The position numbers and the translations under genes are program-made. Positions 34,478-47,344 of a DNA stretch of 64,000 bases are shown piece after piece. Source of the stretch: Costus lasius (lineage: Eukaryota; Streptophyta; Magnoliopsida; Zingiberales; Costaceae); NCBI GenBank assembly GCA_027563935.2, contig CM050449.1, positions 59,289,949 to 59,353,948 on the forward strand, given 5' to 3'. Below the pieces are notes generated by a model that did no database searches, was not told the DNA's origin, and saw only the letters and a program-made list of their open reading frames with translations. The stretch's first letter is position 1. Each line of letters opens with the position of its first letter.

Positions 34478-36359
34478 TGACACCGAAATTCATCGTGATT
34501 TCTATGCCATTCTATTGATATTTATGTATCATATTCATAGACTTTGCTTGTTTTTACGCGATATTTTATCAATATCTGTGGAATCTACACTCTTTTCTGT
34601 TTTTGATGATTTTCAAGCAAAAAGGCATATTTTTCAGTCGATTTCGAGCAATCCAAGTGCATAATCGAACTCACAACATCAAAAGAAGATCACACATCAA
34701 ACTTCAGAAGATTTAGAGTTTCAGAGGAAATTATGGCACCCCCAACAAATGCTTTATGGTACCGTAATTTGGATCTTTAATCGGGCAGAGAATCGATGAA
34801 CGTTATGGCACAGCCGTAAATATCTTTACGGTGCCGTAATTAATAGGCATTTTTGGACAGAGACTTTGAGACATTTACGGCACTATCGTAATCCTCTTTG
34901 CGGCACCGTAATTCTAGTCAATTTTCCACCCGAGAGATTGTTCACATTACGGCACTACCGTAAAGAACAATACGGTATTGTAATCCCAGAAGAATTTCAT
35001 GCGAGACCTCGCTGTCAAGATTACGGCCCTACCGTAAGAATCATTACGGCCGTAATTTCATCACTGCTCGCGACTTTCCCGGTCAACTCAGAAGTCCGAT
35101 TTTTACATAGATGATTTCAAATGATCTAGGCGTTTAAAAGGGAAGCTGTACGAAGGAGAAAGGGAGCCATGGATGAGACAAAGCCAAGCACAGAAAAGCC
35201 CCAATTTTGATCCACCGGCCAGAGAGAAATCAATGTTCACGACGCCACATAGGGTTCCGCCGCCGTGACCAATTCCGGGCATCTCCGGCCGTGAAATTTG
35301 AGTGGAAGCTACGCATAGAGGAGAAGAAGATGCCCCTGAAGTTTTAACATGATCAGAGATCAGACGGAGGAGAAATCACCAGAAAACCGAGCGCCGCCGC
35401 TATTCGCCCAGATTACGGCCGTAAACATCTTTGTGGCCGTACCGTAATTTTTACTCCTCCTCTGTTTCAATTTTCTTCATCATGAATCATTGTAATCTTC
35501 CCTCTATGATAGCTTAAACCTCTTTTGGGACATGGGGGAGTAATTCACTTGAGTTTTAATGACTAGATAACTATCTTTCTATTATTTCATCTTGTTTAAT
35601 CTTAGCATGATGATTTTACTCATGTGATGTTTTGTCCTTAGACTCTCCTCCGATCTATATTACTATTTGTGTTTTAGAATTTTCGCTATTGATTGAAAAG
35701 TAATTGCTTGAGAATTTGGAACCCTATAATTGCATGATAGGAACCTCTTTTAGGTTAGTTCTTGTTTGTTTGATTCTAGTAAGCTAACTGCCATGATAAT
35801 AATATAAATCTAGGATTGAGTCTAAGCTTTCAAACGTGGAGATCTTGTGCGAAAGCAAAGATCGGAACGTTAGAGAACCTTGAGTAAAACTAGTGTCGAG
35901 ATTCGAATGCACGAAAGTAATCCTTGAGATTCCACTAGAGATTATCGACTTAGAACTCGGATGCACGAAAGTGGTCCTTGAGTTCTCAGTTGATGATTTA
36001 CTTATCATTAGCATTGGGACAACTCTTGCCCGAGAGCAAAGATTTATCCCTGCATGGTTGTCTACATGAAAGTGAGATAATCCTTTTATTCAAGTAATTT
36101 GCATCTTTGTCATGTTCAAATTAAACTGATGAAATCTCTATTCATGTCTAGTCATAAAAATTAAAGTGAACGAAACCCTAGTCCCAGCTTCTCTCTCTAA
36201 TAATTCCGTTTTAGCGCTTTGGTCTTCGTTTGGTAGTTTACACTCTTTCGATTGCCTAGATAGTGAAAAATCAATTATTCGGTACTCAGCAGCATAGGTC
36301 CCTGTGGATTCGATACTTTCTTTATTACTTTGAGTATCTATACACTTGCAGACACAACA
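34478..36359 (+). repeat. 5' LTR of Athila C2
   Basis: A 1882-bp LTR starting TGACACCGAAATTC and ending GACACAACA. The left third holds the dyad array (34731-35062). The region 35835-36080 has repeated GCACGAAAGTG-like words. It is followed by the Athila primer site. Confidence 0.9.
34731..35062. repeat. TTACGGC dyad array in C2 5' LTR
   Basis: Pairs of short palindromes such as TTACGGCACTACCGTAA and ATTACGGCCGTAAT, usually 6-9 bp apart within a pair and about 60-75 bp between pairs. Several units show TATGGC or similar, as expected from deamination of methylated CpG. The array also appears inverted at 47483-47812. Confidence 0.8.
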
Positions 36360-36365
36360 AGTTTT

Positions 36366-36383
36366 TGGCGCCGTTGCCGGGGA
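36366..36383 (+). other. Primer-binding site of Athila C2
   Basis: TGGCGCCGTTGCCGGGGA, the highly conserved sequence after Athila LTRs, generally assigned to a tRNA-Asp primer. Confidence 0.88.
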
Positions 36384-36796
36384 CCTTAGTTTTGTTAATA
36401 TAAAAATACTTGTTAGTATTGTTAGACTAAGTTTTAATTATTTTAGATTTAACTTTATTTTGTTTTCTTTTATTTTTGCAGGTTTTGGATTTTCACAGTT
36501 GTGACAGAACTGAGAATTTCTGAAATTTGTGAATTTACATGTGTTTTAGATTTTTTATTTTTGTTAGATATTTTGAAAAATAAAATAAAATAAAATAAAA
36601 TTCTGATTGATATTACGGCACCACCGTAAACTTCTTTACGGTGCCGTACCCACCTCAACTTTTCGACCTGAGAGTTTTTACCATTACGGCACTGCCATAA
36701 ACTCCTTTACGGCCGTAATTACATCTGAAAAACGCAATAAAGGTATCGTAACCTGATTTCTTCCGCTACCGTTTTGAGGTTTTCTCGCTCGCTCAT
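36384..36796 (+). other. C2 leader, part before E
   Basis: Non-coding leader with an AAAAT microsatellite (about 36575-36602) and two TTACGGC dyad pairs (36608-36725). The last five bases, CTCAT, are the target duplication of E. This stretch from about 36546 is duplicated at 43190-43438. Confidence 0.8.
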
Positions 36797-39769
36797 TGTA
36801 ACATCCCGTTATCTTAACCCCAAACAAATGGCACAATTCATGAAGAATACAGGATGTTTCATATAAGATCGATTCATATGCTAGGTAAAACCGAGTTCAA
36901 GAAAACACGATCTGAAAATTTCCACAAACCCATACATAAATATCCACAAAACACAAATCTCATAAATCACATAAGGGTACCTGCCACCACGCAATCCTTG
37001 CACTAGACATATGCAAGGAAACCGTTATATCAAATCCGATGACATAAATACAATTCGATTCGAAATTCAAAGCAAAGCCACAAAGTCGATTTTTATAAAC
37101 TTATACCAAACACCGAAACCAGGCTGAAGCCCGCGGTGACACAAAAATTCAAACTCATTAACAGCCACAATCTGGCATCATAGGTTCACATAGATTCACA
37201 TAGTTCACATCATTCATATAGTTCATATAACTCATATAGTTCGGCAGCATATGTTCACATAATTCATATATTAAGGCCACAACCGGCATCATAAGTTCAT
37301 TAAGCATAAATCACAATATCCATATAATGCTAACTGCGCCCCTGCTCTACACCTGAAAATAATGAGGGGTGAGCTACACAGCCCAGTGAGTGGATAGTCT
37401 AAATCGACCATCCAGAACATACATTCAAAAATATAGGCAGATTATTTTAAAAATCTTTAACAGGAACATTATGTCAACATATAACAAAATAAAGAAACAG
37501 AAGTCATATAGACAGTCAGATGTACACACTAGCATATAACAAACTCAGGTTCTAGAGTTTTACTCTAAACCAATTAAACACATATATTCTAAACCAACTA
37601 AACACACCATACTTAATTAACCTAGTTGTCCAGCATAATCAGTAGTGACCAATATGGTCTAACCCGGCTTGGCCAAAGCACTGGGAGCTGCAAAATCTCG
37701 TGCAACACATAAACATGGATAGTGAGTAGAATCAAGAGGTGGCCCCCGCCAGGTCACGACGTGGCACTTTGCTCTATCACCCCATAACACATCGATGGAT
37801 TGTGTGTAGATTCAAGAGGTGGCCCCCGCCAGGTCATGACGTGGCACTTTGCTCTACGACACCCCATATCACAAAATGAGAGTGATGACATCAAGAGGTG
37901 GCCCCTGTCTGATCAAGACATGGCACTTTGCGTCTTATATCACCCCATAACATAAAAGAGTAATGACATCAAGAGGTGGCCCCTGTCCGACCAAGACATG
38001 GCACTTTGCGTCAAAACCCGTTCTCCCAAAAGGTTCCTACTGGACAACAGACATATCTTATTTCATATTTCACAAAGGTGGACTCCTAAGTGTCAACTAG
38101 ACTCTAGGATAGTCATCACAAAAATCATATCGGGCAGGCTGAACATCAACCCCCATCATAATAGGCAGGCTGAACATCAACCCCCTCACATATCAAATAT
38201 AGGGCTGAAATCTAACCCTTCACATATCACATAAGGACTATCCTATGAGTACACGGTTACACTTAGCCATAGTCCTAACCAACACATAACACATAATATT
38301 CAAAATTCACATAATCCATCACATAACACATATTGTTCAAGATTCACATAACCCATAAATCACATAATAAACACATAATATTTCATATTCGAATATCACA
38401 TGATATAGTGTAGTCCTTAGATTTCATGCTGATTTGTTTAGTCAAATCTGACTAAGTTAACACCCAAGTTTCTCAAACAAATAAATAACATTGCATTTAA
38501 CTAGCATTCATAAAAATTACATAAAACTAAAACATATATCCATATAATTTTACAAATTACCCCATGTAACTACAAACATCAAAATTCGGTTTTCACAAAC
38601 AATTCGGTTTCCATTTATATTATCACAAATTCGGTTTTCATACATATTATCTATTTAATTTACTCCTTGATTAACATGAACTTCATACTACAAAATCACT
38701 GATTTAATATTACCAAAATCATATAAAAATTCAATGATTTAATGCTACCAAAATTCCCTATAAAATACCTTAAATTTCATGCTACAAGTTTCGGTTTTCA
38801 TGAGATACCTACCTATACAAAATTTCGGTTAAACAATCATCAAGATTATGTTTTGTTTTGGTTTTCATAACTAACATCAAAGTTTCGGTTTTAAACATGG
38901 AAATTTAGGTTTTCATAACAAGGTGAAATCTTGAGTTTTCGGTTTTAGCATGCAAAGATTCCAAACAAATAATGGTATCATCTAACAAGATTAAGTGGAC
39001 AAAACTCAATTAAGACACCCCACTCACCTTGAACCGTGAACACCAAGGTGAAAAACCTCTACAAAATCGCCTAAAGTCTTTAAGTCGCCCAAGGAATCTC
39101 CAAGAACTTGCCAAGGAAATTTCTTCACTTCAAAGAAAATCGCCAAGGGAAGAAGATGAAGAAAATCACCTCAAAATTCCAAGAACACCAAAGTCACCTC
39201 CTTCTTCCTAGCCGTCGCCCAAAGTTTTCTCAAGACTCCAAAAATCGCCAATAATCTCACCCTAACCGAATTACTAACTAAAAATTTCGGTTTTAAATTT
39301 TTAACCCATTAACCCATTAATTCAAATAGGTTTTAACCCCTTTAACTAGCTAATTCAAATTTTAAATCTAATTTAAGTGTAACCCAATAACCCTTAGTTT
39401 AAGTGAGCATCCAATAAGAGTTTAAATTAACATCCAATTAATTACTTCACTTAAACGCAAATCCAATAAGGATTTAATTATATCAAATAAGGTCTAATTA
39501 ATTTATCCTAAATTAACAACTAATAATCAACCATTAATCTCTAATTAATTTACAATAAATTAACAACCAATATAAATCACAATTTAATAATCATTAAACC
39601 AGTTAATTAACGTCCAACAAGCTAGTTAATTAATTAAAATTAACAACCACTAAGCTCTAATTAATTAACTATAAATTAACAATCAACACACAAGAGTAAT
39701 AACACAGTCAATAATTTTATTTAAATCAAAAATAATGCTTACCAGGACTTAAGATCCTTGGATCTTACA
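36797..39769 (-). repeat. LTR of Tekay E, left copy
   Basis: A 2973-bp LTR with TGTAACATCCCG (inverted end) at 36797 and GATCTTACA at 39769. It differs from the right copy at roughly nine positions by eye. It contains a minisatellite of about 79 bp (37731-38045). Small ORFs inside, for example at 37998-38234 and 39029-39211, occur in both LTR copies and are not genes. Confidence 0.93.
37731..38045. repeat. Tandem repeat of about 79 bp, four units, in E LTR
   Basis: Units start near 37731, 37811, 37890 and 37968, each with TCAAGAGGTGGCCCC and a GA.GTGGCACTTTGC block. The counterpart in the right LTR starts near 44373. The core matches the 76-bp repeat of LTR F. Confidence 0.88.
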
Positions 39770-39780
39770 TCCCTCCCTCC
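39770..39780 (-). other. Polypurine tract of Tekay E
   Basis: GGAGGGAGGGA on the minus strand, next to the 3' LTR. Confidence 0.85.
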
Positions 39781-39798
39781 TTATAAAGCTTTAGTCCT

Positions 39799-42700
39799 CT
39801 AAAGCTCAGCATCCATATCATCAAAGAGGTAAGCATAAAATTTTCTCATATCAGCTTCAGTCTCCCATGTCGCCTCCTCAACTGACTGATTTCCCCAGAT
39901 AACCTTTACCAAAGGTATAGTCTTGTTTCTCAGAACTTTATCCTTTCTATCAACAATCCGGAGAGGTCTTTCCTCGAAAGTCAAATCACTCTGAATCTGA
40001 AGAGGTTCCAACTCTAATACATGAGATGGATCAGGATGATATTTCCTCAAAGCAGAGACATGGAATACATTATGCACATGATCCAAAGCAGGAGGTAAAG
40101 CTAACCGGTAAGCCACTGGACCAATTCTCTCAATAATGTCAAAAGGGCCTACAAACCTAGGGCTCAACTTACCCTTTTTGCCAAACCTCATTACACCCTT
40201 AGTAGGTGACACCTTCAAGAACACATGATCCCCTACCATAAACTCCAAGGAACGACGACGGTCATCAGCATAACTCTTCTGTCTGTCCCGAGCAATTTTC
40301 AGTTTATCCCGGATCTCTCTGACCTTATCAGTAGTCTCCTGTACTGCATCAGATCTCAAAATCATTCTGTCACCAGTTTCCTCCCAACACAAGGGAGTCC
40401 TACACCTTCTCCCATACAAAGCCTCATAAGGAGCCATCTGAATACAGGAGTGGAAGCTATTATTATAAGTGAACTCTATCAAAGATAGATCCCGGTTCCA
40501 CTCAGAACTCCAATCAACCACATAGGCTCTCAACAGATCTTCTAGAGTCTGGATAGTACGCTCCGTCTGGCCATCAGACTGAGGATGGTATGCTGTACTA
40601 AAACTCAACTTAGTACCCAAACCCTCCTGTAAACTCTTCCAAAATCTGGACAAAAATCGAGAGTCCCTATCAGACACAATATCAACAGGAACTCCATGCA
40701 GTCTGACTATCTCATCAATGTACAATCTGGCCAGTCTCTCTAAAGAATAAGTCATCTTGATCGGAAGAAAATGGGCTGATTTAGTGAGTCTATCAACAAT
40801 CACCCAAATAGCATCATGACCCAATCTGGTTCTAGGCAAACCACACACAAAATCCATACTGATGCATTCCCACTTCCACTCAGGAATAGGAAGAGGCTGC
40901 AATAAACCACCAGGCTTCTGGTGTTCAGCCTTTACAGTCTGACAGGTTAAACACCTAGAGACAAAATCAGTTACTTCTTTCTTCATACCCGGCCACCAAA
41001 AATTTTTCTTAAGGTCCTGATACATCTTAGTCACACCAGGATGTAAAGAATACTTGGAGTTATGGCTGTCCTCCAATATTTCTTTCCTCAAGCTCGGTTC
41101 CTCAGGGACACATACCCTTCCACGAAACCGAAGAATACCATCATCAGACAGGCTAAAATCCTGAACTGCTCCATCAACCAGACTATCCCTGATCTGAACT
41201 AATCTCGGATCCACAGACTGCTGATCTCTGATCTTCTGCAACAAAGCAGACTGTACTCTGAGAAAAGCACATAACCCGACTGAACTCTAGGAGAAACACT
41301 AATCCTGAGATCGCTGAACTCCTGCAGTAACCGCCACTCACTGACTCGTAAAGCAGCTACTGAAGTAACTGGATGTCTGCTCAGAGCATCCGCCACTACA
41401 TTGGCCTTTCCAGCCTGATACTGAATAGAGAAGTCATAGTCTTTGATCAACTCCATCCATCTTCTCTGTCTCATGTTCAACTCCTTCTGAGTGAAGATAT
41501 ACTTGAGACTCTGGTGATCAGTGAACAGATCAAACTCCTGACCCAGCAAATAGTGACGCCATATCTTCAAAGCAAAGACTACGGCCGCCAACTCTAAGTC
41601 ATGAGTAGGGTAGTTCAATTCATACTCCTTCAGTTGTCTCGAAGCATAAGCTACCACAGAACCCTTCTGCATCAAGACACAACCCAACCCTTTGCCTGAA
41701 GTATCCGTATAAACAGTAAACCTTTCCCCATCACTAGGAATAATGAGGATTGGTGTACTAGTCAACCTCCTTTTCAGCTCTTGAAAGCTCTCTTCACACT
41801 TATCATCCCAAATAAACTTAGCCTCCTTTCTGGTTAATTTAGTTAAAGGACTCGCCAGTTTGGAGAATCCCTCAACAAACCTCCGGTAGTAACCTGCTAA
41901 TCCCAGGAAACTTCTGATCTCAGTAGCACTAGTCGGTCTTCCCCAATCAAGGATGGCTTGCACTTTAACTGGGTCCACAGACACCCCCTGACCAGAAATC
42001 ACATGTCCAAGGAAACTGATCTTCTCTAGCCAGAACTCACACTTACTAGCCTTGGCATATAACCGGTTCTTCCTCAGAACCTCCAGCACTCTGCGCAAGT
42101 CACTGACATGATCTGAAGTAGTCCGTGAGTATACCAAAATATCGTCTATAAAGACTACCACACAAGAGTCAAGCAATTCATGGAATACCCTGTTCATCAA
42201 ATCCATGAAGACAGCAGGTGCATTCGTCAGTCCAAAAGGCATAACTAAAAATTCAAAATGCCCATACCTGGTCCTGAAAGCAGTCTTAAATATATCCTCA
42301 TCCTTGACCCTAAGCTGATAATACCCTGATCTCAGATCAATCTTAGAGAACACTGTAGCTCCCTGTAATTGATCAAATAGATCATCAATTCTGGGAAGAG
42401 GATACTTATTCTTGATATTCACTTGGTTCAATTGCCTGTAGTCTATACACATCCTCAGGGTTCCATCTTTCTTCTTCACAAATAGCACTGGCGCTCCCCA
42501 GGGAGAAGCACTAGGCCGGATATACCCTTTCTCTAGCAATTCCTCTAGTTGTTTCTTAAGCTCGGCCAGCTCTGAGGTAGCCATGCGATAAGGAGCTCTG
42601 GAGATAGGTGCCGTACCTGGCGCCAACTCAATGCCAAACTCTACTTCTCTAATCGGTGGCAAGCCTGAAAATTCTTCAGAGAACACATCAGGAAATTCTT

Positions 42701-43180
42701 TCACCACCGCCATCTGAGTCAAATCAGAAGTAGAATCATCCTGCACCTTAACATGCGCAAGATAACCCTTGCATCCACTAGCCAGTAATTTCCTGGCCTG
42801 CAGGAAAGATATCACATGCGGTCCTTGGTCTGACACTAGACCTCTCACAAAAAGCCGATTCCCATCTAGCAGATTTAAAGTGATTACTTTCTCAAAGCAA
42901 TCCACAGAGGCATGATGGGAGGACAACCAATCCATACCTAGAATGACATCATAGTCTTGCATGTCTAGGAGGATTAAATCCACTAGAAACTCATAACCCT
43001 CTACATGCACCACACAATCAGCATACACAGTGTTTGTAGACAATGACTTTCCTAAGGGAGTACTCACAGACACAACATAATTCATCACCTTAGGTAACAC
43101 AGGTAAACATGCAGCAAACTTAACAGATACAAAAGACAAATTTGCACCAGGATCAAATAAAATGCGAGCTAACTGATCAA
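39799..43180 (-). pseudogene. Tekay E pol: truncated protease, RT, RNase H, integrase, chromodomain
   Basis: The polymerase of a chromodomain-bearing Ty3/gypsy element. The first frame (about 43180-41199) starts just before the protease motif LFDPGAN (Pro in place of the usual Ser). It continues with RT ([29 protein letters not shown], catalytic [11 protein letters not shown]), the [11 protein letters not shown] block and RNase H ([24 protein letters not shown]). The second frame (41244-39799) has integrase: an HHCC zinc finger (HPGV..., CLTCQ), DD35E core (MDFVCGLP, SDRDSRF, TERTIQTLE), the GPF module and a C-terminal chromodomain ending near EEATWETEAD. A frameshift in the RNase H-integrase linker (about 41200-41275) separates the frames. 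Gag and the N-terminal protease part are lost at the junction near 43180. Confidence 0.93.
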
Positions 43181-43189
43181 ATACAAATA

Positions 43190-43438
43190 AAATAAAATAA
43201 AATATTTTGAAATAAAATAAAATAAAATAAAATAAAATAAAATTCTGATTGATATTACGGCACCACCGTAAACTTCTTTACGGTGCCGTACCCACCTCAA
43301 CTTTTCGACCTGAGAGTTTTTACCATTACGGCACTGCCATAAACTCCTTTACGGCCGTAATTACATCTGAAAAACGCAATAAAGGTGTCGTAACCTGATT
43401 TCTTCCGCTACCGTTTTGAGGTTTTCTCGCTCGCTCAT
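43190..43438 (+). repeat. Second copy of the C2 leader inside E
   Basis: Nearly identical to 36546-36796: AAAAT microsatellite (longer here), TTACGGC dyads, and the final CTCAT. It is Athila sequence, not part of the Tekay element. The join to pol lies in A/T-rich sequence between about 43178 and 43205, where both partners contain AAATAAAAT words. Confidence 0.88.
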
Positions 43439-46413
43439 TGTAACATCCCGTTATCTTAACCCCAAACAAATGGCACAATTCATGAAGAATACAGGATGTT
43501 TCATATAAGATCGATTCATATGCTAGGTAAAACCGAGTTCAAGAAAACACGATCTGAAAATTTCCACAAACCCATACATAAATATCCACAAAACACAAAT
43601 CTCATAAATCACATAAGGGTACCTGCCACCACGCAATCCTTGCACTAGACATATGCAAGGCAACAGTTATATCAAATCCGATGACATAAATACAATTCGA
43701 TTCGAAATTCAAAGCAAAGCCACAAAGTCGATTTTTATAAACTTATACCAAACACCGAAACCAGGCTGAAGCCCGCGGTGACACAAAAATTCAAACTCAT
43801 TAACAGCCACAATCTGGCATCATAGGTTCACATAGATTCACATAGTTCACATCATTCATATAGTTCATATAACTCATATAGTTCGGCAGCATATGTTCAC
43901 ATAATTCATATATTAAGGCCACAACCGGCATCATAAGTTCATTAAGCATAAATCACAATATCCATATAATGCTAACTGCGCCCCTGCTCTACACCTGAAA
44001 ATAATGAGGGGTGAGCTACACAGCCCAGTGAGTGGATAGTCTAAATCGACCATCCAGAACATACATTCAAAAATATAGGCAGATTATTTTAAAAATCTTT
44101 AACATGAACATTATGTCAACATATAACAAAATAAAGAAACAGAAGTCATATAGACAGTCAGATGTACACACTAGCATATAACAAACTCAGGTTCTAGAGT
44201 TTTACTCTAAACCAATTAAACACATATATTCTAAACCAACTAAACACACCATACTTAATTAACCTAGTTATCCAGCATAATCAGTAGTGACCAATATGGT
44301 CTAACCCGGCTTGGCCAAAGCACTGGGAGCTGCAAAATCTCGTGCAACACATAAACATGGATAGTGAGTAGAATCAAGAGGTGGCCCCCCGCCAGGTCAC
44401 GACGTGGCACTTTGCTCTATCACCCCATAACACATCGATGGATTGTGTGTAGATTCAAGAGGTGGCCCCCGCCAGGTCATGACGTGGCACTTTGCTCTAC
44501 GACACCCCATATCACAAAATGAGAGTGATGACATCAAGAGGTGGCCCCTGTCTGATCAAGACATGGCACTTTGCGTCTTATATCACCCCATAACATAAAA
44601 GAGTAATGACATCAAGAGGTGGCCCCTGTCCGACCAAGACATGGCACTTTGCGTCAAAACCCGTTCTCCCAAAAGGTTCCTACTGGACAACAGACATATC
44701 TTATTTCATATTTCACAAAGGTGGACTCCTAAGTGTCAACTAGACTCTAGGATAGTCATCACAAAAATCATATCGGGCAGGCTGAACATCAACCCCCATC
44801 ATAATAGGCAGGCTGAACATCAACCCCCTCACATATCAAATATAGGGCTGAAATCTAACCCTTCACATATCACATAAGGACTATCCTATGAGTACACGGT
44901 TACACTTAGCCATAGTCCTAACCAACACATAACACATAATATTCAAAATTCACATAATCCATCACATAACACATATTGTTCAAGATTCACATAACCCATA
45001 AATCACATAATAAACACATAATATTTCATATTCGAATATCACATGATATAGTGTAGTCCTTAGATTTCATGCTGATTTGTTTAGTCAAATCTGACTAAGT
45101 TAACACCCAAGTTTCTCAAACAAATAAATAACATTGCATTTAACTAGCATTCATAAAAATTACATAAAACTAAAACATATATCCATATAATTTTACAAAT
45201 TACCCCATGTAACTACAAACATCAAAATTCGGTTTTCACAAACAATTCGGTTTCCATTTATATTATCACAAATTCGGTTTTCATACATATTATCTATTTA
45301 ATTTACTCCTTGATTAACATGAACTTCATACTACAAAATCACTGATTTAATATTACCAAAATCATATAAAAATTCAATGATTTAATGCTACCAAAATTCC
45401 CTATAAAATACCTTAAATTTCATGCTACAAGTTTCGGTTTTCATGAGATACCTACCTATACAAAATTTCGGTTAAACAATCATCAAGATTATGTTTTGTT
45501 TTGGTTTTCATAACTAACATCAAAGTTTCGGTTTTAAACATGGAAATTTAGGTTTTCATAACAAGGTGAAATCTTGAGTTTTCGGTTTTAGCATGCAAAG
45601 ATTCCAAACAAATAATGGTATCATCTAACAAGATTAAGTGGACAAAACTCAATTAAGACACCCCACTCACCTTGAACCGTGAACACCAAGGTGAAAAACC
45701 TCTACAAAATCGCCTAAAGTCTTTAAGTCGCCCAAGGAAGCTCCAAGAACTTGCCAAGGAAATTTCTTCACTTCAAAGAAAATCGCCAAGGGAAGAAGAT
45801 GAAGAAAATCACCTCAAAATTCCAAGAACACCAAAGTCGCCTCCTTCTTCCTAGCCGTCGCCCAAAGTTTTCTCAAGACTCCAAAAATCGCCAATAATCT
45901 CACCCTAACCGAATTACTAACTAAAAATTTCGGTTTTAAATTTTTAACCCATTAACCCATTAATTCAAATAGGTTTTAACCCCTTTAACTAGCTAATTCA
46001 AATTTTAAATCTAATTTAAGTGTAACCCAATAACCCTTAGTTTAAGTGAGCATCCAATAAGAGTTTAAATTAACATCCAATTAATTACTTCACTTAAACG
46101 CAAATCCAATAAGGATTTAATTAATATCCAATAAGGTCTAATTAATTTATCCTAAATTAACAACTAATAATCAACCATTAATCTCTAATTAATTTACAAT
46201 AAATTAACAACCAATATAAATCACAATTTAATAATCATTAAACCAGTTAATTAACGTCCAACAAGCTAGTTAATTAATTAAAATTAACAACCACTAAGCT
46301 CTAATTAATTAACTATAAATTAACAATCAACACACAAGAGTAATAACACAGTCAATAATTTTATTTAAATCAAAAATAATGCTTACCAGGACTTAAGATC
46401 CTTGGATCTTACA
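43439..46413 (-). repeat. LTR of Tekay E, right copy
   Basis: A 2975-bp LTR, over 99 percent identical by eye to 36797-39769. It is followed by the outer target duplication CTCAT (46414-46418) and the resumed C2 leader. Confidence 0.93.
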
Positions 46414-46418
46414 CTCAT

Positions 46419-46877
46419 GCACCGATCTTGAAGCTCCGACCTTCCCCGACTTTAGGAAGACTCAGGTGACCCTGCCCATCCGGTTATCACTGCTGATATG
46501 GTACTCTCTCGTCCGATTTCACTGCTTTAGCGAGTTTTGACCAAGATTCCGCTCCCTTTGCTCGTGTGCTTCCGTTTCTCAATCAATTTTGGGCCTTTTT
46601 GTTTCTATCTGCTCGTGATAGGGTAGGCTTTCGATTCTTCCTTGTTTCAAAAAATTCGGATAAATTTCTAGGGAGATCTGTGCTGAAACGTGATGAATGA
46701 GTTTAGGTTTTACTGTTCACCGTCGCCCTTTTCGATTTTTCATCGATTTATGAGTCCAAGCATGATTTTAAGTTGACATCTTACTTGATTTATGTTGTTA
46801 ATGATGATTGGAAGTGTTATCCCTATTTATTTTGCAATATTTATGTTGAATATTAGCTGCAACTTGTGATTGTAACA
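46419..46877 (+). other. C2 leader, part after E
   Basis: Non-coding continuation of the Athila leader up to the ATG at 46878. No gag sequence is seen, in contrast to element G. Confidence 0.75.
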
Positions 46878-47340
46878 ATGCCACCAAGAACCAAGGGACT
46901 TGTTGCCAAGAGAAAAGGGAAGGCACCAGCTGTGCCTTCCTTTCCACCCAACCCACATGGAATTTTGTTCAGAAATAAAATCCAAGCTGCAAGATATAAT
47001 CAGCTAGTTGAGAGAAGAGTAATTGCCACCAAGTATGCTGATATGAGGACATTGGAGACATTGGGTTTGCATGAAGATGTCATGTGGATGTTTGAGCAAA
47101 TCAAAGCCCAGAGATTCTTCCAAATGACACCACAAACATATCTACCGTTGGTGCTTGAATTTCTGAGTAGTTTTGATACGCAGTTGTATGAGTATAATGA
47201 AAGACATGCAGATGGTTATATGAATATAATGAAAGACATGCAAATGACACCACAAACATATCTACCGTTGGTGCTTGAATTTCTGAGTAGTTTTGATACG
47301 CAGTTGTATGAGTATAATGAAAGACATGCAGTTGTATGTG
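46878..47340 (+). pseudogene. Athila ORF1-family protein, N-terminal part (C2)
   Basis: The ATG at 46878 starts MPPRTKGLVAKRKGKAP, a basic N terminus, and runs about 114 codons in register with the family up to YNERHADGY (about 47218). A filler and a second copy of some 90 bp (47240-47331) repeat the codons for MTPQTYLPLVLEFLSS. After 47331 the frame runs through junction filler into the inverted LTR and ends without meaning at 47435. The C-terminal part lies on the minus strand at 49291-50452, where the last codons before the break are present a third time. Confidence 0.8.
47120..47331 (+). repeat. Direct duplication at the inversion breakpoint
   Basis: A segment of about 90 bp beginning CAAATGACACCACAAAC occurs at 47121-47211 and again at 47240-47331. 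A third copy of most of it, in inverse orientation, ends the inverted block (about 50370-50452). Short filler between and after the copies repeats nearby words such as GAATATAATGAAAGACATG and TGTGGATG, as if copied from adjacent template. Confidence 0.85.
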
Positions 47341-47344
47341 GATG

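Larger units (their letters stand above)
36797..46413 (-). mobile_element. Tekay/Del-type gypsy element E, chimeric, with duplicated flank
   Basis: A minus-strand chromovirus. The 3' LTR (36797-39769), PPT and pol (39799 to about 43180) are present. Instead of gag, PBS and 5' LTR, the pol runs into a second copy of the host Athila leader (about 43190-43438), followed by a second complete LTR (43439-46413). The outer ends carry a perfect CTCAT duplication (36792-36796 and 46414-46418), and CTCAT also precedes the inner LTR (43434-43438). The structure equals a truncated element joined to a solo LTR at the same insertion site. Confidence 0.88.

Noticed and set aside
37998..39211. Small ORFs of 60-78 codons in E's LTR, repeated in the right LTR at 44641-45854.
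   Set aside because: They occur inside non-coding LTR, are duplicated only because the LTR is, and have no family resemblance.
43190..43438. The second leader copy considered as E's own 5' untranslated region.
   Set aside because: It is nearly identical to the Athila C2 leader before E, including the CTCAT target site, and has no Tekay PBS. It is host-element sequence.
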